Below, in pieces: positions 42,771 through 52,243 of a stretch of DNA of 64,000 bases. The translations under genes and the position numbers were made by a program. The notes under the pieces are model-generated. The model was not told the origin of the DNA. It was given only the letters and a program-made list of their open reading frames with translations, and made no database searches. Within the stretch, counting starts at the first letter, position 1. The number at the start of each line of letters is the position of its first letter. Where the stretch lies: NCBI RefSeq assembly GCF_024449025.1, contig NZ_JAHLKM010000002.1, positions 186,001 through 250,000 of the forward strand. The letters are read 5' to 3'. This DNA is from Natronomonas aquatica (GTDB taxonomy: Archaea > Halobacteriota > Halobacteria > Halobacteriales > Haloarculaceae).

Positions 42771-43133
42771 TCACTCCGACTGTAGGGCACGGCCGATCGT
42801 GTCCAGCAGTTCGCGCTCGGAGTACGGTTTCACCAGATACGCTTCGACCGGTATCTCCTTGGCTCTCTCTTCGACGTCGTCGCTTACGATGGCGGTACTC
42901 ACGATAACCTTCGGTTCGGGAGGCTGGGACCTGATCCGCCCGGTGGCCGCGATCCCGTCCCCTTCGAGGAGGTCGAGATCCATAATCACCACGTCCGGGT
43001 CGTGTTCCGACGCCAGCCTGACGGCTTCACTCTCCCCGTCGGCGAACGCCACGACCGTGTGGGTTGGCTGGAGGAACCGTCGGATGATCGTCCGCTGCAA
43101 CGGCGCGTCTTCGACGACGAGGATCTCGGCCAT
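42771..43133 (-). CDS. stand-alone response-regulator receiver
   Basis: A 120-residue CheY-like receiver with no output domain. The phosphoryl-accepting Asp52 is in VVIMDLDLLEGDG, the acidic pair is Glu8-Asp9, and Lys102 is in YLVKPYSE, with Thr79/Ser79-region STAIV. A histidine kinase is not in this window, so it must be served by one elsewhere. Convergent with the alpha/beta-hydrolase; 157 bp of DNA separates it from gins51. Confidence 0.9.
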   Translation of the reverse strand: MAEILVVEDAPLQRTIIRRFLQPTHTVVAFADGESEAVRLASEHDPDVVIMDLDLLEGDGIAATGRIRSQPPEPKVIVSTAIVSDDVEERAKEIPVEAYLVKPYSERELLDTIGRALQSE

Positions 43134-43290
43134 CTTTTGACGGGCCAGCGGTCAGGGGACCTGGTGGGTATCGATGGCCGAAGGACGGTTGTAACATAAA
43201 TGTTGAGGGGTTTCCCCCTGCCTGCGCACTGTCCGCCGTTGGGTCCGTGCTGGCGGTCGATTCGAAACGCTTTCGTCGAATGGGTCGTGT

Positions 43291-44286
43291 TCACTCCACC
43301 CGCTCGGCGGCGTCCTTCTCTACGAGTACGTCCGCGTTCGGCTCCGGAAGCGTGACGACGTCCTCGGTACCGAGGTCGTAATCCCGGTCGTCGGCGCCGA
43401 CGATCTCGCCGACGTCGGCAGTGATCCGAACGGTCGTTCGGGGAAGGCCGGGCGTCTCCGCCCCGGTTCGTTCGGGACTGGTGCCGGTATCGGGGGCCAC
43501 GGTCCCCTGCTCGGCGCCGTCCTCGGGCGTGTCCGGGCTGGAGGCTCGGTCCGCCCCGGATCGAGCCCCGTCGTCGACGACTACCGCCGGTGGATCCTCG
43601 GCCTTCTCTCCGGCGTTTCTGTCCTTCTCGCCCGGCCGGGCGGTCGGTTCGGATACCGGCGGCGCGTCCTCGGGCGCTGTCTCCGTGGCTTCGGCCCCGG
43701 CCGCCGACGTCTCCGCCGTACCGCCGCTCTCACCCATCAGGTCGGCGGCACTGAGGCCGTCCTCCGGCGCCGGCGTCGGATCCGAGCCAGTGTCAAGATC
43801 CGGCTCGGAATCCGCGGTCAGTCCCCCGGTGTCGGGGGGTGCCTCGCTTTCTTTTCCCGAGGCCGGTTCCTCGTCGATCGAACACGAGACCGAGGGCGAG
43901 TCCCCGTCGAGGACCGAAAGCACCGTCTCGCGGTTCGACTCGATCCGGCCGACGAGATCCTCGAAGAGCGCCTCCTCCTCGCTCGTCAGCCCGTCGTCGT
44001 CGATCGGCATCCCCGCCGCGGCGATGGAGGCTTTCTTGACGACCTTGCCGACCCGGCGTTCGTAGATCGCCTCGACGGTTCCCTCGGCGGTCTCGATGTC
44101 GTCGGTGAGCCGCCGAACCTCCGGGTCCGAGAAGGGGTCCTCGGCCTCCTCGACGATGCGGGCGCGCTTTTCGTTGAGTTCCTCGATGAACTCCCCGACC
44201 TCCCGGTAGAACGACGAGCGCAGGTGCTGGAGGTCGCTGGATTGGCGTTCGCGCGCCTGTACGGACTGGAGTTCGTCGAGGTTCAT
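43291..44286 (-). CDS. gins51: GINS complex subunit Gins51, long acidic linker
   Basis: A GINS subunit of the replicative CMG-like helicase. Residues 1-125 form the helical A domain (SSFYREVGEFIEELNEKRARIV). About 160 residues of Pro/Glu/Ala/Gly-rich, disordered sequence follow. The C-terminal 50 residues (TTVRITADVGEIVGADDRDYDL) make the small B domain. At 331 residues it is clearly longer than the ~200-residue non-halophilic forms. I chose ATG 44286 (MNLDELQS), overlapping priS by 4 bp (ATGA), with AGGAG before it, so translation is coupled to primase. Confidence 0.85.
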   Translation of the reverse strand: MNLDELQSVQARERQSSDLQHLRSSFYREVGEFIEELNEKRARIVEEAEDPFSDPEVRRLTDDIETAEGTVEAIYERRVGKVVKKASIAAAGMPIDDDGLTSEEEALFEDLVGRIESNRETVLSVLDGDSPSVSCSIDEEPASGKESEAPPDTGGLTADSEPDLDTGSDPTPAPEDGLSAADLMGESGGTAETSAAGAEATETAPEDAPPVSEPTARPGEKDRNAGEKAEDPPAVVVDDGARSGADRASSPDTPEDGAEQGTVAPDTGTSPERTGAETPGLPRTTVRITADVGEIVGADDRDYDLGTEDVVTLPEPNADVLVEKDAAERVE

Positions 44287-45461
44287 TCTCCTGCTTTCCT
44301 TGCGTGGCCGCGGGCCATCGCGAACACGCCCGCGTGCTCCGGAACGGAAGAGACACCCTCCGGGAGCGTAAAGTTTTCCCCCCGGAGTTCGACGCTCGTC
44401 GGTTCCGGTGCGTACACCGCGATCTCGTTGCCGCGGAACGTCTCGGGGACGGGATCGGCGAGTGGATCGAACGCCGCGACCGCATCGCGACCGATTCGCT
44501 GGACTTCGAGGCCGGTACCGCCGTGTAAGCTCCCGGGCAGGCGGATGAGTCGGTTGATGTCGGTCGTCACCGGCTCGTCGATCGGCGCCCGCTGGGATTC
44601 GATCACGTCCTCGAAGAGCAGCCGGGCGACGCTGAAGACCGCCGGGTGGACGTCGACGTTGCCGCGTGCCAGCTCCTCGCGGTTGTCGCGTGCGGCGTTC
44701 AGCGCCGCTTCGGCTTTCCCTTCGCCGATCCCCTCGAACTCCCGCAACCGCGCGAGCGCGTCCGTCTCGTCCATCGAGAGCAACTCCTCTAAGAACGCCT
44801 CGAGTCGCGCGCGCGTCCGGCCGGCCCACCCGCCATCCGGGAGGCTCCGCTTTTGGGCGGGCGACTTGCGGCCGGCGCTGCCCGCGACGGCCTGTGTCTC
44901 GATGACGTCCTCGAACTCGATCCCGTCCCCGAGGACGTACTCGACGATCTCCCGGCGCGCCGTCCGATCGAGTTCGAGGACGTCGCCCCGACGGACGTGG
45001 ACGTGATAGCCCCGCCCGCCGGAGAAGACGACCTCGAGGTCATCGAAGCCGAAATCCGACTCCAGGATGTCGAGGAGCTTTTCGAGCGCCCCCTTGCACG
45101 TCTCGAGCATGTCACCGTACGTCGTCTCATCGGGGTCGACGCCCGGCAGGTGGTCCGCGTCGAGATCGAAGACGAGATCCGAGCCCCGCCAGCCCTTCGC
45201 GCCCATGCTCGAGGCACCGGGATCGTCGTACCGCCCCGCCGAGAAGTAGACGTGCCGCGGGCGTTCGCCGGCGAGGAAGTCCCCGAGATCCCCGCCGCCC
45301 GCCAGATCCAGATACGACCGGTGGCGCACCATCGTCGTTTCGCTGTCCCAGGTGATGTACCCCCACTCGCGTTCGTTCGCCGCCGGCGGCGGCGATAGCT
45401 CGGCCCGCCGGTAGTGGTCGCCGAACCGGCCCTTCAGATACTCGCGAGTGCGGTCGTCCAT
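44283..45461 (-). CDS. priS: DNA primase small (catalytic) subunit
   Basis: The catalytic subunit of archaeal DNA primase, 392 residues. The active site acidic triad is LVFDLDADH (residues 97-104), with a third acidic residue near VVFSGGRGYHVHV. The zinc- and phosphate-binding SAGRYDDPGASSMG region is typical. It makes RNA/DNA primers with PriL, which is not in this window. The overlap with gins51 joins primase and helicase factor in one transcript, a common archaeal arrangement. Confidence 0.96.
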   Translation of the reverse strand: MDDRTREYLKGRFGDHYRRAELSPPPAANEREWGYITWDSETTMVRHRSYLDLAGGGDLGDFLAGERPRHVYFSAGRYDDPGASSMGAKGWRGSDLVFDLDADHLPGVDPDETTYGDMLETCKGALEKLLDILESDFGFDDLEVVFSGGRGYHVHVRRGDVLELDRTARREIVEYVLGDGIEFEDVIETQAVAGSAGRKSPAQKRSLPDGGWAGRTRARLEAFLEELLSMDETDALARLREFEGIGEGKAEAALNAARDNREELARGNVDVHPAVFSVARLLFEDVIESQRAPIDEPVTTDINRLIRLPGSLHGGTGLEVQRIGRDAVAAFDPLADPVPETFRGNEIAVYAPEPTSVELRGENFTLPEGVSSVPEHAGVFAMARGHARKAGE

Positions 45462-45509
45462 GGACCGGGTTCGTGCGAGAAGCGAAAAAGCGTTGTCGTC
45501 TCCGCCGTG

Positions 45510-45998
45510 TCAGGCGCCCGGAACGAACCGGGAGAGCTTCGACGCCAGCCCGCCGTCCCCCAGTCTGAGGTAGTAGGCGTCCCCCCGGTCCTCGTAGTAC
45601 CCATCGATCCGGCGCTCGATCTCGAAGCCGAGATGCTCATAGAAGGCGAGGGCGCTCTCGTTTGTCGCCCTCGCGTGGCAGGTGACCGAACTGTGTTCCT
45701 CGGCGACGGCGGCAACGAGCCTTCGGCCGAACCCCTCGCCACGGTAGCCAGGATCGACCGCCAAAAAGAGGATGTAACCGTCCTTGCGGGCCGCCGCGAA
45801 GCCGACGAGCGATTCGTCATCGTAACTCGGTTCGACGAGCGCATAGACCTTCGCCTTGCGGTAGGCGTCGGTGAAAAAACCCCGCCGCTGTTTGAGGACC
45901 CCCTCCTCGCGTCTGATCCGCTCTTTCAGCTCCCAGGCCTCCACGACGAACGCGTCGTCACCCGTTCCGATCGAACGGATATCGACGGTGACACTCAC
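45510..45998 (-). CDS. GNAT-family N-acetyltransferase
   Basis: A 162-residue acetyltransferase. The acetyl-CoA motif is FLAVDPGYRGEGFGRRLV (Q/RxxGxG/A-type) and motif B is NESALAFYEHLGFE. It belongs with RimI-like or haloarchaeal protein acetylases; the target is unknown. The start is ambiguous: GTG at 45998 (MSVTVDIRS) or GTG at 46004. A TTATATTT (46027-46020) places the transcription start near 45998-46000, favouring the former. Upstream of priS on the same strand, 49 bp apart. Confidence 0.87.
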   Translation of the reverse strand: MSVTVDIRSIGTGDDAFVVEAWELKERIRREEGVLKQRRGFFTDAYRKAKVYALVEPSYDDESLVGFAAARKDGYILFLAVDPGYRGEGFGRRLVAAVAEEHSSVTCHARATNESALAFYEHLGFEIERRIDGYYEDRGDAYYLRLGDGGLASKLSRFVPGA

Positions 45999-46144
45999 TG
46001 CCACGTGTTACGACTCGGTCAAATATAACTCCACCGCCCGATCCCGACCGGGCGGGCGCAAGGTTTTCGACGGCCGGGGGTCTTCGGGGAACCGATGGCT
46101 TCCAGCCAGGACCGACCGTCGCGAACCGTCGGGGGGTCGACCCG

Positions 46145-46549
46145 GTGAGCTTCGAACTCCGCGAACACACGGCCGACGTTGCCGTCGAGGCGACCGGCGA
46201 AACCCTCCCGGAGACGTTCGAGAACGCCGCCGCCGGGTTTTCGGCCGCCCACTGTGAGTCGATCCCCGAGGACGGCGAACGGTTCTCCCTTGCCGTCGAG
46301 GCCGAATCGACCGAGGCGTTGCTCTTCGATTACCTCGACGACCTCGTCTATCAGCGCGACGTGCGCGCCGTACTCCCGGTCGATCACCGTGTCTCGATCG
46401 ACGCCGACGGCCGGCGGCTCGAGGCATCCGCCCGCGGGGTCCCGTTCGGCGCGATCGACGCCCGCGAAATCAAGGCGGTAACGTACTCGGAGATGGCCCT
46501 CGAGGAGACGCCCGCCGGGTGGCGAGCCTACGTCGTCTTCGACGTCTGA
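46145..46549 (+). CDS. archease
   Basis: A 134-residue archease, the activator of RNA ligase RtcB, which joins tRNA exons after splicing. The conserved REHTADVAVEA start and the Ca/Asp region (DYLDDLVYQRD, with acid residues) match. The start is GTG 46145 (MSFELREHTAD). It is found close to tRNA-Glu and in the same genome as the intron-containing tRNA-Trp, whose splicing needs RtcB. Single gene; RtcB is not in the window. Confidence 0.92.
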   Translation: MSFELREHTADVAVEATGETLPETFENAAAGFSAAHCESIPEDGERFSLAVEAESTEALLFDYLDDLVYQRDVRAVLPVDHRVSIDADGRRLEASARGVPFGAIDAREIKAVTYSEMALEETPAGWRAYVVFDV

Positions 46550-46635
46550 TCGGTACCGGGTGCCGTTCGGTATGCAGTCTCAACCCACTGAAACCGGTGG
46601 CCGGCAGTCCGACTGTCCCGGCCGATACAGACAGT

Positions 46636-46641
46636 TTTATA
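46636..46641 (+). promoter_or_regulatory. TATA box of tRNA-Glu
   Basis: TTTATA lies 28-33 bp before the tRNA-Glu 5' end. Confidence 0.65.
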
Positions 46642-46668
46642 CCGCCCCGTACCCGACGATGAGACGTC

Positions 46669-46743
46669 GCTCGCTTGGTGTAGCCCGGCCAATCATATCG
46701 GCCTTTCGAGCCGATGACAGGGGTTCAAATCCCCTAGCGAGCA
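46669..46743 (+). tRNA. tRNA-Glu (TTC)
   Basis: A 75-nt tRNA with acceptor GCTCGCT/AGCGAGC and discriminator A, anticodon stem TCGGC/GCCGA and 7-base loop CTTTCGA, giving anticodon TTC. T-arm AGGGG-TTCAAAT-CCCCT is intact. There is no intron and CCA is not encoded. The TATA box is 28-33 bp upstream. Confidence 0.96.
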
Positions 46744-46845
46744 TTCCTTCCTGAATCGTTTCGGAGAGGTCCCAACCGATCGAACCGTTCCGTAGAGTGG
46801 TCGAACCGATCACGACCGTCACGGCTTTGTGGCCGCCCCCGTCAG

Positions 46846-47697
46846 ATGGGAGCGATGATCGCTCGCGCGGCCGCACCGGCGGCAGGCACCGTACTGAACG
46901 CCCTCGCGAACGGCTACGGCTCGGCTTTCGCGATCGATGCCGACACCGAGGCGACCGTCGAGCTGGACGACACCGGAACGGTCTCCGGCGAGATCGAGGG
47001 CGCCGAGGACGCCGATACCCGCCTGATCGAGCGCTGCGTCGAGCGCTGTCTCGAACGGTTCGGCGACGGCGAGGGCGCCCACGTACACACCGAAAGCGAA
47101 GTTCCGATGGCCTCGGGGCTGAAGAGCTCCAGCGCCGCCGCCAACGCGACCGTGCTGGCGACGCTCGAGGCGCTCGGGGTCGATCTCGACCGGAAGGCGG
47201 CCTGCCGGATCGGCGTCGCGGCCGCACGCGATGCCGGCGTCACCGTCACCGGCGCCTTCGACGACGCCTCGGCGTCGATGCTCGGCGGCGTCACCGTCAC
47301 CGACAACACCGATGACGAACTGCTCGCCCGCGACGAACCCGACTGGGACGTCCTCGTCTACACGCCCGACGAGCGGGCCTACTCGGCCGACGCCGACGTC
47401 TCCCGATGTGAGCGGATCGCGCCGATGGCGGATATCGTCTACGAGCTCGCCGCCGACGGCGCCTACGAGTCAGCGATGGCCGTCAACGGGTTCGCCTTCT
47501 GTGCCGCGCTCGAGTTTCCGACCGAACCCCTCATCGAGGCGATGCCGGCCGCGACGGCGTCGCTCTCGGGCACCGGGCCGAGCTACACCGCCGTCGGCGA
47601 CCGCGAGGCGCTGGAACCGCTCGAATCCGTCTGGAGCGAACGGGCAGGCCATACGTGGCTGACGACAACACAGCGGACGGGCGCGACGGTCCGATAG
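46846..47697 (+). CDS. GHMP-type archaeal shikimate kinase
   Basis: Phosphorylates shikimate with ATP in aromatic amino-acid synthesis. The 283-residue protein is of the GHMP superfamily, unrelated to bacterial AroK: the phosphate loop is PMASGLKSSSAAANA, and the C-terminal GTGPSYTAVG motif is intact. MGAMIARAAA starts at 46846; ATG 46855 (MIARAAAPA) is an alternative. The next aromatic-pathway gene, aroC, is 6 kb downstream on the same strand but is not in one operon. Confidence 0.92.
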   Translation: MGAMIARAAAPAAGTVLNALANGYGSAFAIDADTEATVELDDTGTVSGEIEGAEDADTRLIERCVERCLERFGDGEGAHVHTESEVPMASGLKSSSAAANATVLATLEALGVDLDRKAACRIGVAAARDAGVTVTGAFDDASASMLGGVTVTDNTDDELLARDEPDWDVLVYTPDERAYSADADVSRCERIAPMADIVYELAADGAYESAMAVNGFAFCAALEFPTEPLIEAMPAATASLSGTGPSYTAVGDREALEPLESVWSERAGHTWLTTTQRTGATVR

Positions 47698-47703
47698 CGG
47701 CAG

Positions 47704-48417
47704 TCAGACGCCGAGGAACCATCGCCAGCGCTGTTCGAGCGGCCCCTCGACATCCTCGAGGAGCTCTCTCGTTCGTTCGATCCGTGCGTCGGTACTCAGC
47801 CGGGGATACAGCCGGGCGGCCATCGCCGGGACGGTATGGAACGTCCGGAGCGCCTCCGCGGTCGTCTCGAACGACCAGACGCCCGTTTCAGTCTCGAAGA
47901 CGGCGGCGAGGGCGTCCCCGACTGCTTCGGCGCTCGCCGGCGACCGCGATTCACGCGACAGCGGCCGGAAGACGTCCTCGCCGTCGGCCCGTATCCAGCC
48001 GAGCGGGGCGACCGCGCCGACGGGTCCCCCCGGGCGAAGCACGCGCCGGGCCTCCCGGACGGCGCGTTCCGGCTCGGGAGTCAGAAACAGCGAGGCGGTG
48101 AATACGACCGCATCGAAGTTGTCGGCCCCGAAGGGGAGACTGTCGAAATCCCCCTGTACCCGGTGTTCGACCGGGTTCGCCTCCAGCATCGCCCGGCTGA
48201 GATCGAGCGCGACCGGGGTCCCGCAGTCGGCGAACCGGCGGCTGCTGATCCCCGTTCCCGCGCCCGCATCGAGCACCGTTCCGATCGGTCCGGTCGTGCG
48301 GGCAGAAACGAGGTCGTAGAGCCGATCCGAAAGCGTCGCGAACCGGCCGGTCATCGCCTCGTACTCCTCGTAGGCGGTCGGGCTCTCGTCGAAGTTCCGT
48401 CTGACGGCGTCCTTCAT
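47704..48417 (-). CDS. class I SAM-dependent methyltransferase
   Basis: A 237-residue methyltransferase. The SAM motif I is VLDAGAGTGISSRRFA; motif II CGTPVALDLSRAML and motif IV FDAVVFTASLFL; post-motif RVLRPGG. The N-terminal 40 residues (NFDESPTAYEEYEAMTGRFATLSDRLYDLV) look like a UbiE-type family. The substrate is unknown. Convergent with the shikimate kinase gene (6 bp apart) and divergent from the DsbA-like gene. Confidence 0.9.
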   Translation of the reverse strand: MKDAVRRNFDESPTAYEEYEAMTGRFATLSDRLYDLVSARTTGPIGTVLDAGAGTGISSRRFADCGTPVALDLSRAMLEANPVEHRVQGDFDSLPFGADNFDAVVFTASLFLTPEPERAVREARRVLRPGGPVGAVAPLGWIRADGEDVFRPLSRESRSPASAEAVGDALAAVFETETGVWSFETTAEALRTFHTVPAMAARLYPRLSTDARIERTRELLEDVEGPLEQRWRWFLGV

Positions 48418-48503
48418 CGGGTGTGTTCCTCCCGCGACATACTGGCCTGTCAGTCGACGACTCGTTCTGAAGGATTAAACCCTCCCGGTTCTACCGTACC
48501 GAC

Positions 48504-49115
48504 ATGGACGATACGACGACCCGACGTGGCTTCCTCGCGGCCGGGGGCGCGGTCGCTGTCGCCCTCGCCGGGTGTTCGGGCGGGAACTCGACCGATCCCG
48601 ACGCCATCGACGACGGCGACCGGCCGGCACTCGGTCCCGAATCCGCCCCGGTCACGGTCACGGTGTTCGAGGATTTTTCCTGTCCGCACTGCCGACAGTT
48701 CAACGACCAGATGAAGCCGGCGATCGAACGCCAGTACGTCGACTCCGGCGACGTGCGGTATCTCCATGCCGACTTCCCGATCCCGGTCGACGAGACGTGG
48801 TCCTACGCCGTCGGCAGCGCCGCCCGCGCCGTCTTCGAGGAGGCCGGAAACGACGCCTTCTGGGAGTACGTCCCGGCGATCTACGACCACCAGGGGAGTT
48901 ACTCGCTCGACGTTATCGGATCGGTCGCCGGGGAGATCGCCGGCGTCGGGTCGGCGGCCAGATCCGCCGCCGAAAACGACAGCTACCGCGAGACGCTCGA
49001 TGCGGACCGATCGCTGGGCGAACGCTGGGGCGTCAGCGGAACGCCGTCGGTGTTCGTCGGCGAGGAACAGGTCGAACTCGACTCGATCGGGAGCGCGATC
49101 GAATCGCGACTCTGA
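48504..49115 (+). CDS. DsbA-like thiol-disulfide lipoprotein
   Basis: A 203-residue exported protein. It has a Tat signal (TRRGFLAA, residues 6-13) and lipobox LAGC (Cys24). The DsbA-type thioredoxin domain has FSCPHC, the active-site Cys60-x-x-Cys63, and a cis-Pro region GTPSVFVG. It should catalyse or isomerise disulfides outside the cell, as in haloarchaeal DsbA-like proteins. Convergent with the pnt operon, 6 bp apart. Initiates 86 bp from the methyltransferase start. Confidence 0.9.
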   Translation: MDDTTTRRGFLAAGGAVAVALAGCSGGNSTDPDAIDDGDRPALGPESAPVTVTVFEDFSCPHCRQFNDQMKPAIERQYVDSGDVRYLHADFPIPVDETWSYAVGSAARAVFEEAGNDAFWEYVPAIYDHQGSYSLDVIGSVAGEIAGVGSAARSAAENDSYRETLDADRSLGERWGVSGTPSVFVGEEQVELDSIGSAIESRL

Positions 49116-49121
49116 TCGCGC

Positions 49122-50555
49122 TCAGTTCGACTCCTTGTATTCGTTGACGACGTTTTGCATCATCTCTTTGCCGTCGCCGAACAGCATGTAGGTGTTGTCC
49201 TCGGCGAAAAGCGGGTTCGGAATGCCGGAGAACCCGGGACTGAGGCTCCGCTTGTTGACGATCACCGTCCCCGCCTCGTTGACGTTCAACACCGGCATCC
49301 CCGAGATCGGGCTGGAGTCGTCCTCGTTGGCTCGCGGGTTCACGACGTCGTTTGCGCCGGTGACGATGACGACGTCGGTCTGGGAGAACGTCGGATTGAT
49401 CTCTTCGAGTTCTTTCATCTTGTCGTAGGGAACGTCCGCCTCGGCCAACAGCACGTTCATGTGGCCCGGCATCCGGCCTGCCACCGGATGGATCCCGAAC
49501 TCGACATCGACGCCATCCCCGTCGAGCAACTGGCCGAGTTCGGCGACCGCGTGTTGGGCCTGTGCGACCGCCATCCCGTATCCGGGAACGATGACGACGC
49601 GATCGGCGGTGTCGAGCAGCATCTCGAGCTCTTCGGGCGAGGTTTCGGTGATGTTGCCCTCGTAGATGTCCTCCATCTCCTCCGAGGACGCTTCCTCGCC
49701 GAACCCGCCGAAGAGTACGTTCGCAAGCGATCGGTTCATCGACTCACACATGATGACCGTCAGGATCATTCCCGCCGCGCCGACGAGGGTCCCGGCGATG
49801 ATCAGGGCGCTGTTGTTCAACACGAACCCGGTGCCGGCGGCCGCAAGCCCGGAGTAAGCGTTCAAAAGCGCGATCACGACGGGCATGTCGGCGCCGCCGA
49901 TCGGGATGACGAGCATCACGCCGAGAACGGAGGCGGCGAGTACGAGCAGCCAGTAGGACGGCACCCACGTGCCCTGCAGCGCCGTGGACAACACGTCCGG
50001 CTGGACGACGAGATACACCCCAGAGAGGACTGCGGTGGCCAAGAGCACGGCCTTGACGGCTTGCTCGCCGGTGTATCGGATCGCCGAGCCGGTGACGACG
50101 CCGTGGAGCTTTCCGGCGGCGACCATGCTCCCGAACAGGGTTACCGCGCCGATGATGCCGGAGGCGGCGGCCGCGATCCCCATCTCGAGGGGGAACGCCC
50201 CGCCGATCTCGATCCGGTACTCGACGAGTTCGGCCCCGGCGACGAGCGCCGAGGCGCCGCCTCCGAAGCCGTTGAAGACGCCGACCAGCTGGGGCATCTG
50301 GGTCATCTCGACTTTCACCGCGAGGCCGGCGCCGATCAGACTGCCGACGACGAGACCGCCGATCAACACGGCCGGCGAGATGACGTCGAACCAAAGCACC
50401 GTAACGCCAACGGCGGTCAACATCCCGAGCGAGGACAGCAGGTTCCCCCGAACGGCCGTCCGGGGATGGGTCATATCCCGGAGCCCCTGGATGAAAAACA
50501 CCGCCGAGACCAGATAGACCAACCGGAGGACCGACTCCGAGAGCAACTCGACCAT
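49122..50555 (-). CDS. pntB: NAD(P) transhydrogenase beta subunit
   Basis: A 477-residue subunit of proton-translocating transhydrogenase. The N-terminal 270 residues are nine or so membrane helices with GxxGA turns; the C-terminal third is the NADP-binding domain, with VIVPGYGMAVAQAQHAV and NVLLAEADVPYDKM, VVIVTGANDVVNP and the KRSLSPGFSG loop. It begins with a strong Shine-Dalgarno GGAGGTGA at 8-base spacing; the ATG overlaps the previous stop by 1 bp. Transfers hydride from NADH to NADP using the proton gradient. Confidence 0.95.
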   Translation of the reverse strand: MVELLSESVLRLVYLVSAVFFIQGLRDMTHPRTAVRGNLLSSLGMLTAVGVTVLWFDVISPAVLIGGLVVGSLIGAGLAVKVEMTQMPQLVGVFNGFGGGASALVAGAELVEYRIEIGGAFPLEMGIAAAASGIIGAVTLFGSMVAAGKLHGVVTGSAIRYTGEQAVKAVLLATAVLSGVYLVVQPDVLSTALQGTWVPSYWLLVLAASVLGVMLVIPIGGADMPVVIALLNAYSGLAAAGTGFVLNNSALIIAGTLVGAAGMILTVIMCESMNRSLANVLFGGFGEEASSEEMEDIYEGNITETSPEELEMLLDTADRVVIVPGYGMAVAQAQHAVAELGQLLDGDGVDVEFGIHPVAGRMPGHMNVLLAEADVPYDKMKELEEINPTFSQTDVVIVTGANDVVNPRANEDDSSPISGMPVLNVNEAGTVIVNKRSLSPGFSGIPNPLFAEDNTYMLFGDGKEMMQNVVNEYKESN

Positions 50556-50842
50556 CAGCCGTCACCTCCGCCGTGGAAGTCCTGTAGCATGAAGTGACTC
50601 ACCATGTACCCGCCGACGACGTTGACCGTCGCCATGACGACCGCGAGGAAGCCGAGAACGGTCGCAAAGGTGGTCGAACCGGACCCGGCGACCACGACTG
50701 CACCCACGAGCGTAATTCCCGTGATAGCGTTCGCGCCCGACATAAGCGGCGTATGGAGCGTCGCCGGAATCTTGGTGATGACCGAGTACCCGAGAAACGC
50801 GGCCAGAACGAAAAACGTCAGGTTTGTTATAAACTCAGTCAT
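50555..50842 (-). CDS. NAD(P) transhydrogenase alpha subunit, C-terminal part
   Basis: A 95-residue membrane protein corresponding to the short three-helix part of PntA (VLAAFLGYSVI and SGANAITGITLVGAVVVAG). In haloarchaea PntA is split into a NAD-binding and this membrane protein. I chose ATG 50842 (MTEFITNLT): a GGAGG lies 9 bases upstream, while an ATG at 50848 would leave only a 3-base spacing. Overlaps the alpha-1 gene by 8 bp and pntB by 1 bp, so all three are coupled. Confidence 0.88.
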   Translation of the reverse strand: MTEFITNLTFFVLAAFLGYSVITKIPATLHTPLMSGANAITGITLVGAVVVAGSGSTTFATVLGFLAVVMATVNVVGGYMVSHFMLQDFHGGGDG

Positions 50843-52028
50843 CGGCATCGGCCTCCCCGTCTCCGGCTTCCTCGGCCGTTTCGCCGTCCGGTTCGCCCTC
50901 CCGTGCGGGATGAGTCCACCGGACTGTCCCGTCGTGGGTGAGAAGCGTCGAATCGACGATTTCGTCGTCGAAATCGAGCGTCTGCCCGTCGCCCTCGAAG
51001 GCGTTCTGAAGGAAATTCCGGATGTTGTTGGCGTACAGTTGGCTCGCGTGGTGTGGAACGGACGCCGGGAGGTTGGTCGGACCGAAAATCTCGACTCCCC
51101 CGTGATGGATGGTTTCGTCGGGAACGGTGAGTTCACAGTTCCCGCCGGTCGCCGCCGAGAGATCGACGATGACAGAGCCCCGATCCATTCCGTCGACCAT
51201 CTCTTCGGTCACCAGTTCGGGGGCCGGCTTACCCGGGATGGCGGCCGTCGTGATGACGACGTCCGATTCACCGACGACCCGGGTTAGCGCCTTACGCTGT
51301 TGCCGGTAGAACTCCTCGTCCATTTCGCGGGCGTAGCCCTCCTCGTCGCCGGATCCCTCCGTCTCGAGGTCGAGTTCGACGAAGTCAGCGCCGAGACTCT
51401 GGACCTCCTCGCGCACCTCGAGGCGGATGTCGTAAGCGCGGACCGACGCGCCGAGTCGCTCGGCTGTCGCGATGGCCTGCAGTCCGGCGACGCCCGCACC
51501 GATAACGAACACGTCGGCGGGCTGGACCGTCCCCGCCGCGGTCATCTGGAGCGGGAACATTTTCGGGAGCCGCTCGGCCGCGACGATGGCGGCCTTGTAC
51601 CCGCCGATACTTGACATCGATGACAACGCGTCCATGCTCTGTGCCCGGCTGATCCGGGGCATCAACTCGAGAGCGAACGCGGTGAGACCGCGCTCTGCGA
51701 GCGCCTCCAGTTCCCCTTCGAGATCGTATGGGCCGAGCAATCCGACGACGATCTGTCCGTCCCGGTACAGATGACTGTCGTCGTCTTCTGCGGCACCGAG
51801 TCCGTTCACCCTGGCGATGACGTCCGATTCCTCGAACACTGCGTTGCGGTCCTCGAGTATCTCACACCCGGCGTCCCGGTAGGCCGTATCCCTCCAGTCG
51901 GAACGTTCGCCTGCTCCCGATTCGATACAGACTTCGAACCCCTCGTCTACGAGGTCAGCCGCTACGGGCGGTACGACCCCGACGCGGGTCTCCTCGGGAT
52001 CGGTCTCGGCCGGAACACCGACTTTCAT
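50835..52028 (-). CDS. NAD(P) transhydrogenase alpha subunit, NAD-binding part
   Basis: A 397-residue soluble domain with two Rossmann folds: N-terminal [21 protein letters not shown] and central [28 protein letters not shown]. The mobile hydride loop region [21 protein letters not shown] is present. I chose ATG 52028, preceded by GGAGG at 5 bp, over the longer frame; the TATA region (52108-52114) suggests a leader of about 55 nt. The C-terminal 25 residues are an acidic haloarchaeal tail. First gene of the pnt operon. Confidence 0.93.
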   Translation of the reverse strand: MKVGVPAETDPEETRVGVVPPVAADLVDEGFEVCIESGAGERSDWRDTAYRDAGCEILEDRNAVFEESDVIARVNGLGAAEDDDSHLYRDGQIVVGLLGPYDLEGELEALAERGLTAFALELMPRISRAQSMDALSSMSSIGGYKAAIVAAERLPKMFPLQMTAAGTVQPADVFVIGAGVAGLQAIATAERLGASVRAYDIRLEVREEVQSLGADFVELDLETEGSGDEEGYAREMDEEFYRQQRKALTRVVGESDVVITTAAIPGKPAPELVTEEMVDGMDRGSVIVDLSAATGGNCELTVPDETIHHGGVEIFGPTNLPASVPHHASQLYANNIRNFLQNAFEGDGQTLDFDDEIVDSTLLTHDGTVRWTHPAREGEPDGETAEEAGDGEADADD

Positions 52029-52243
52029 ACGGCCTCCGTCCGGTCGCGTCTCGCCCGTTCGTCCGGTACCACACGATCCTGTTTGAATAGTCGCTCGTCG
52101 TGGGACATATATTATCAATTATCGTCGGGATCCGTACCAACAGGCTCCATCGAGAGAAAAATAAAGATCAGGGAAGATGCAAAATTTTGTCGTTCCTGGC
52201 CGAACCGACGGCGTTACCCGGCCGGTGGTTCATTACTGACCCC

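Noticed and set aside
42771..43133. Possible two-component system with the lone receiver
   Set aside because: No histidine kinase gene is next to it, and the DICT gene is 8 kb away, so no system can be claimed.
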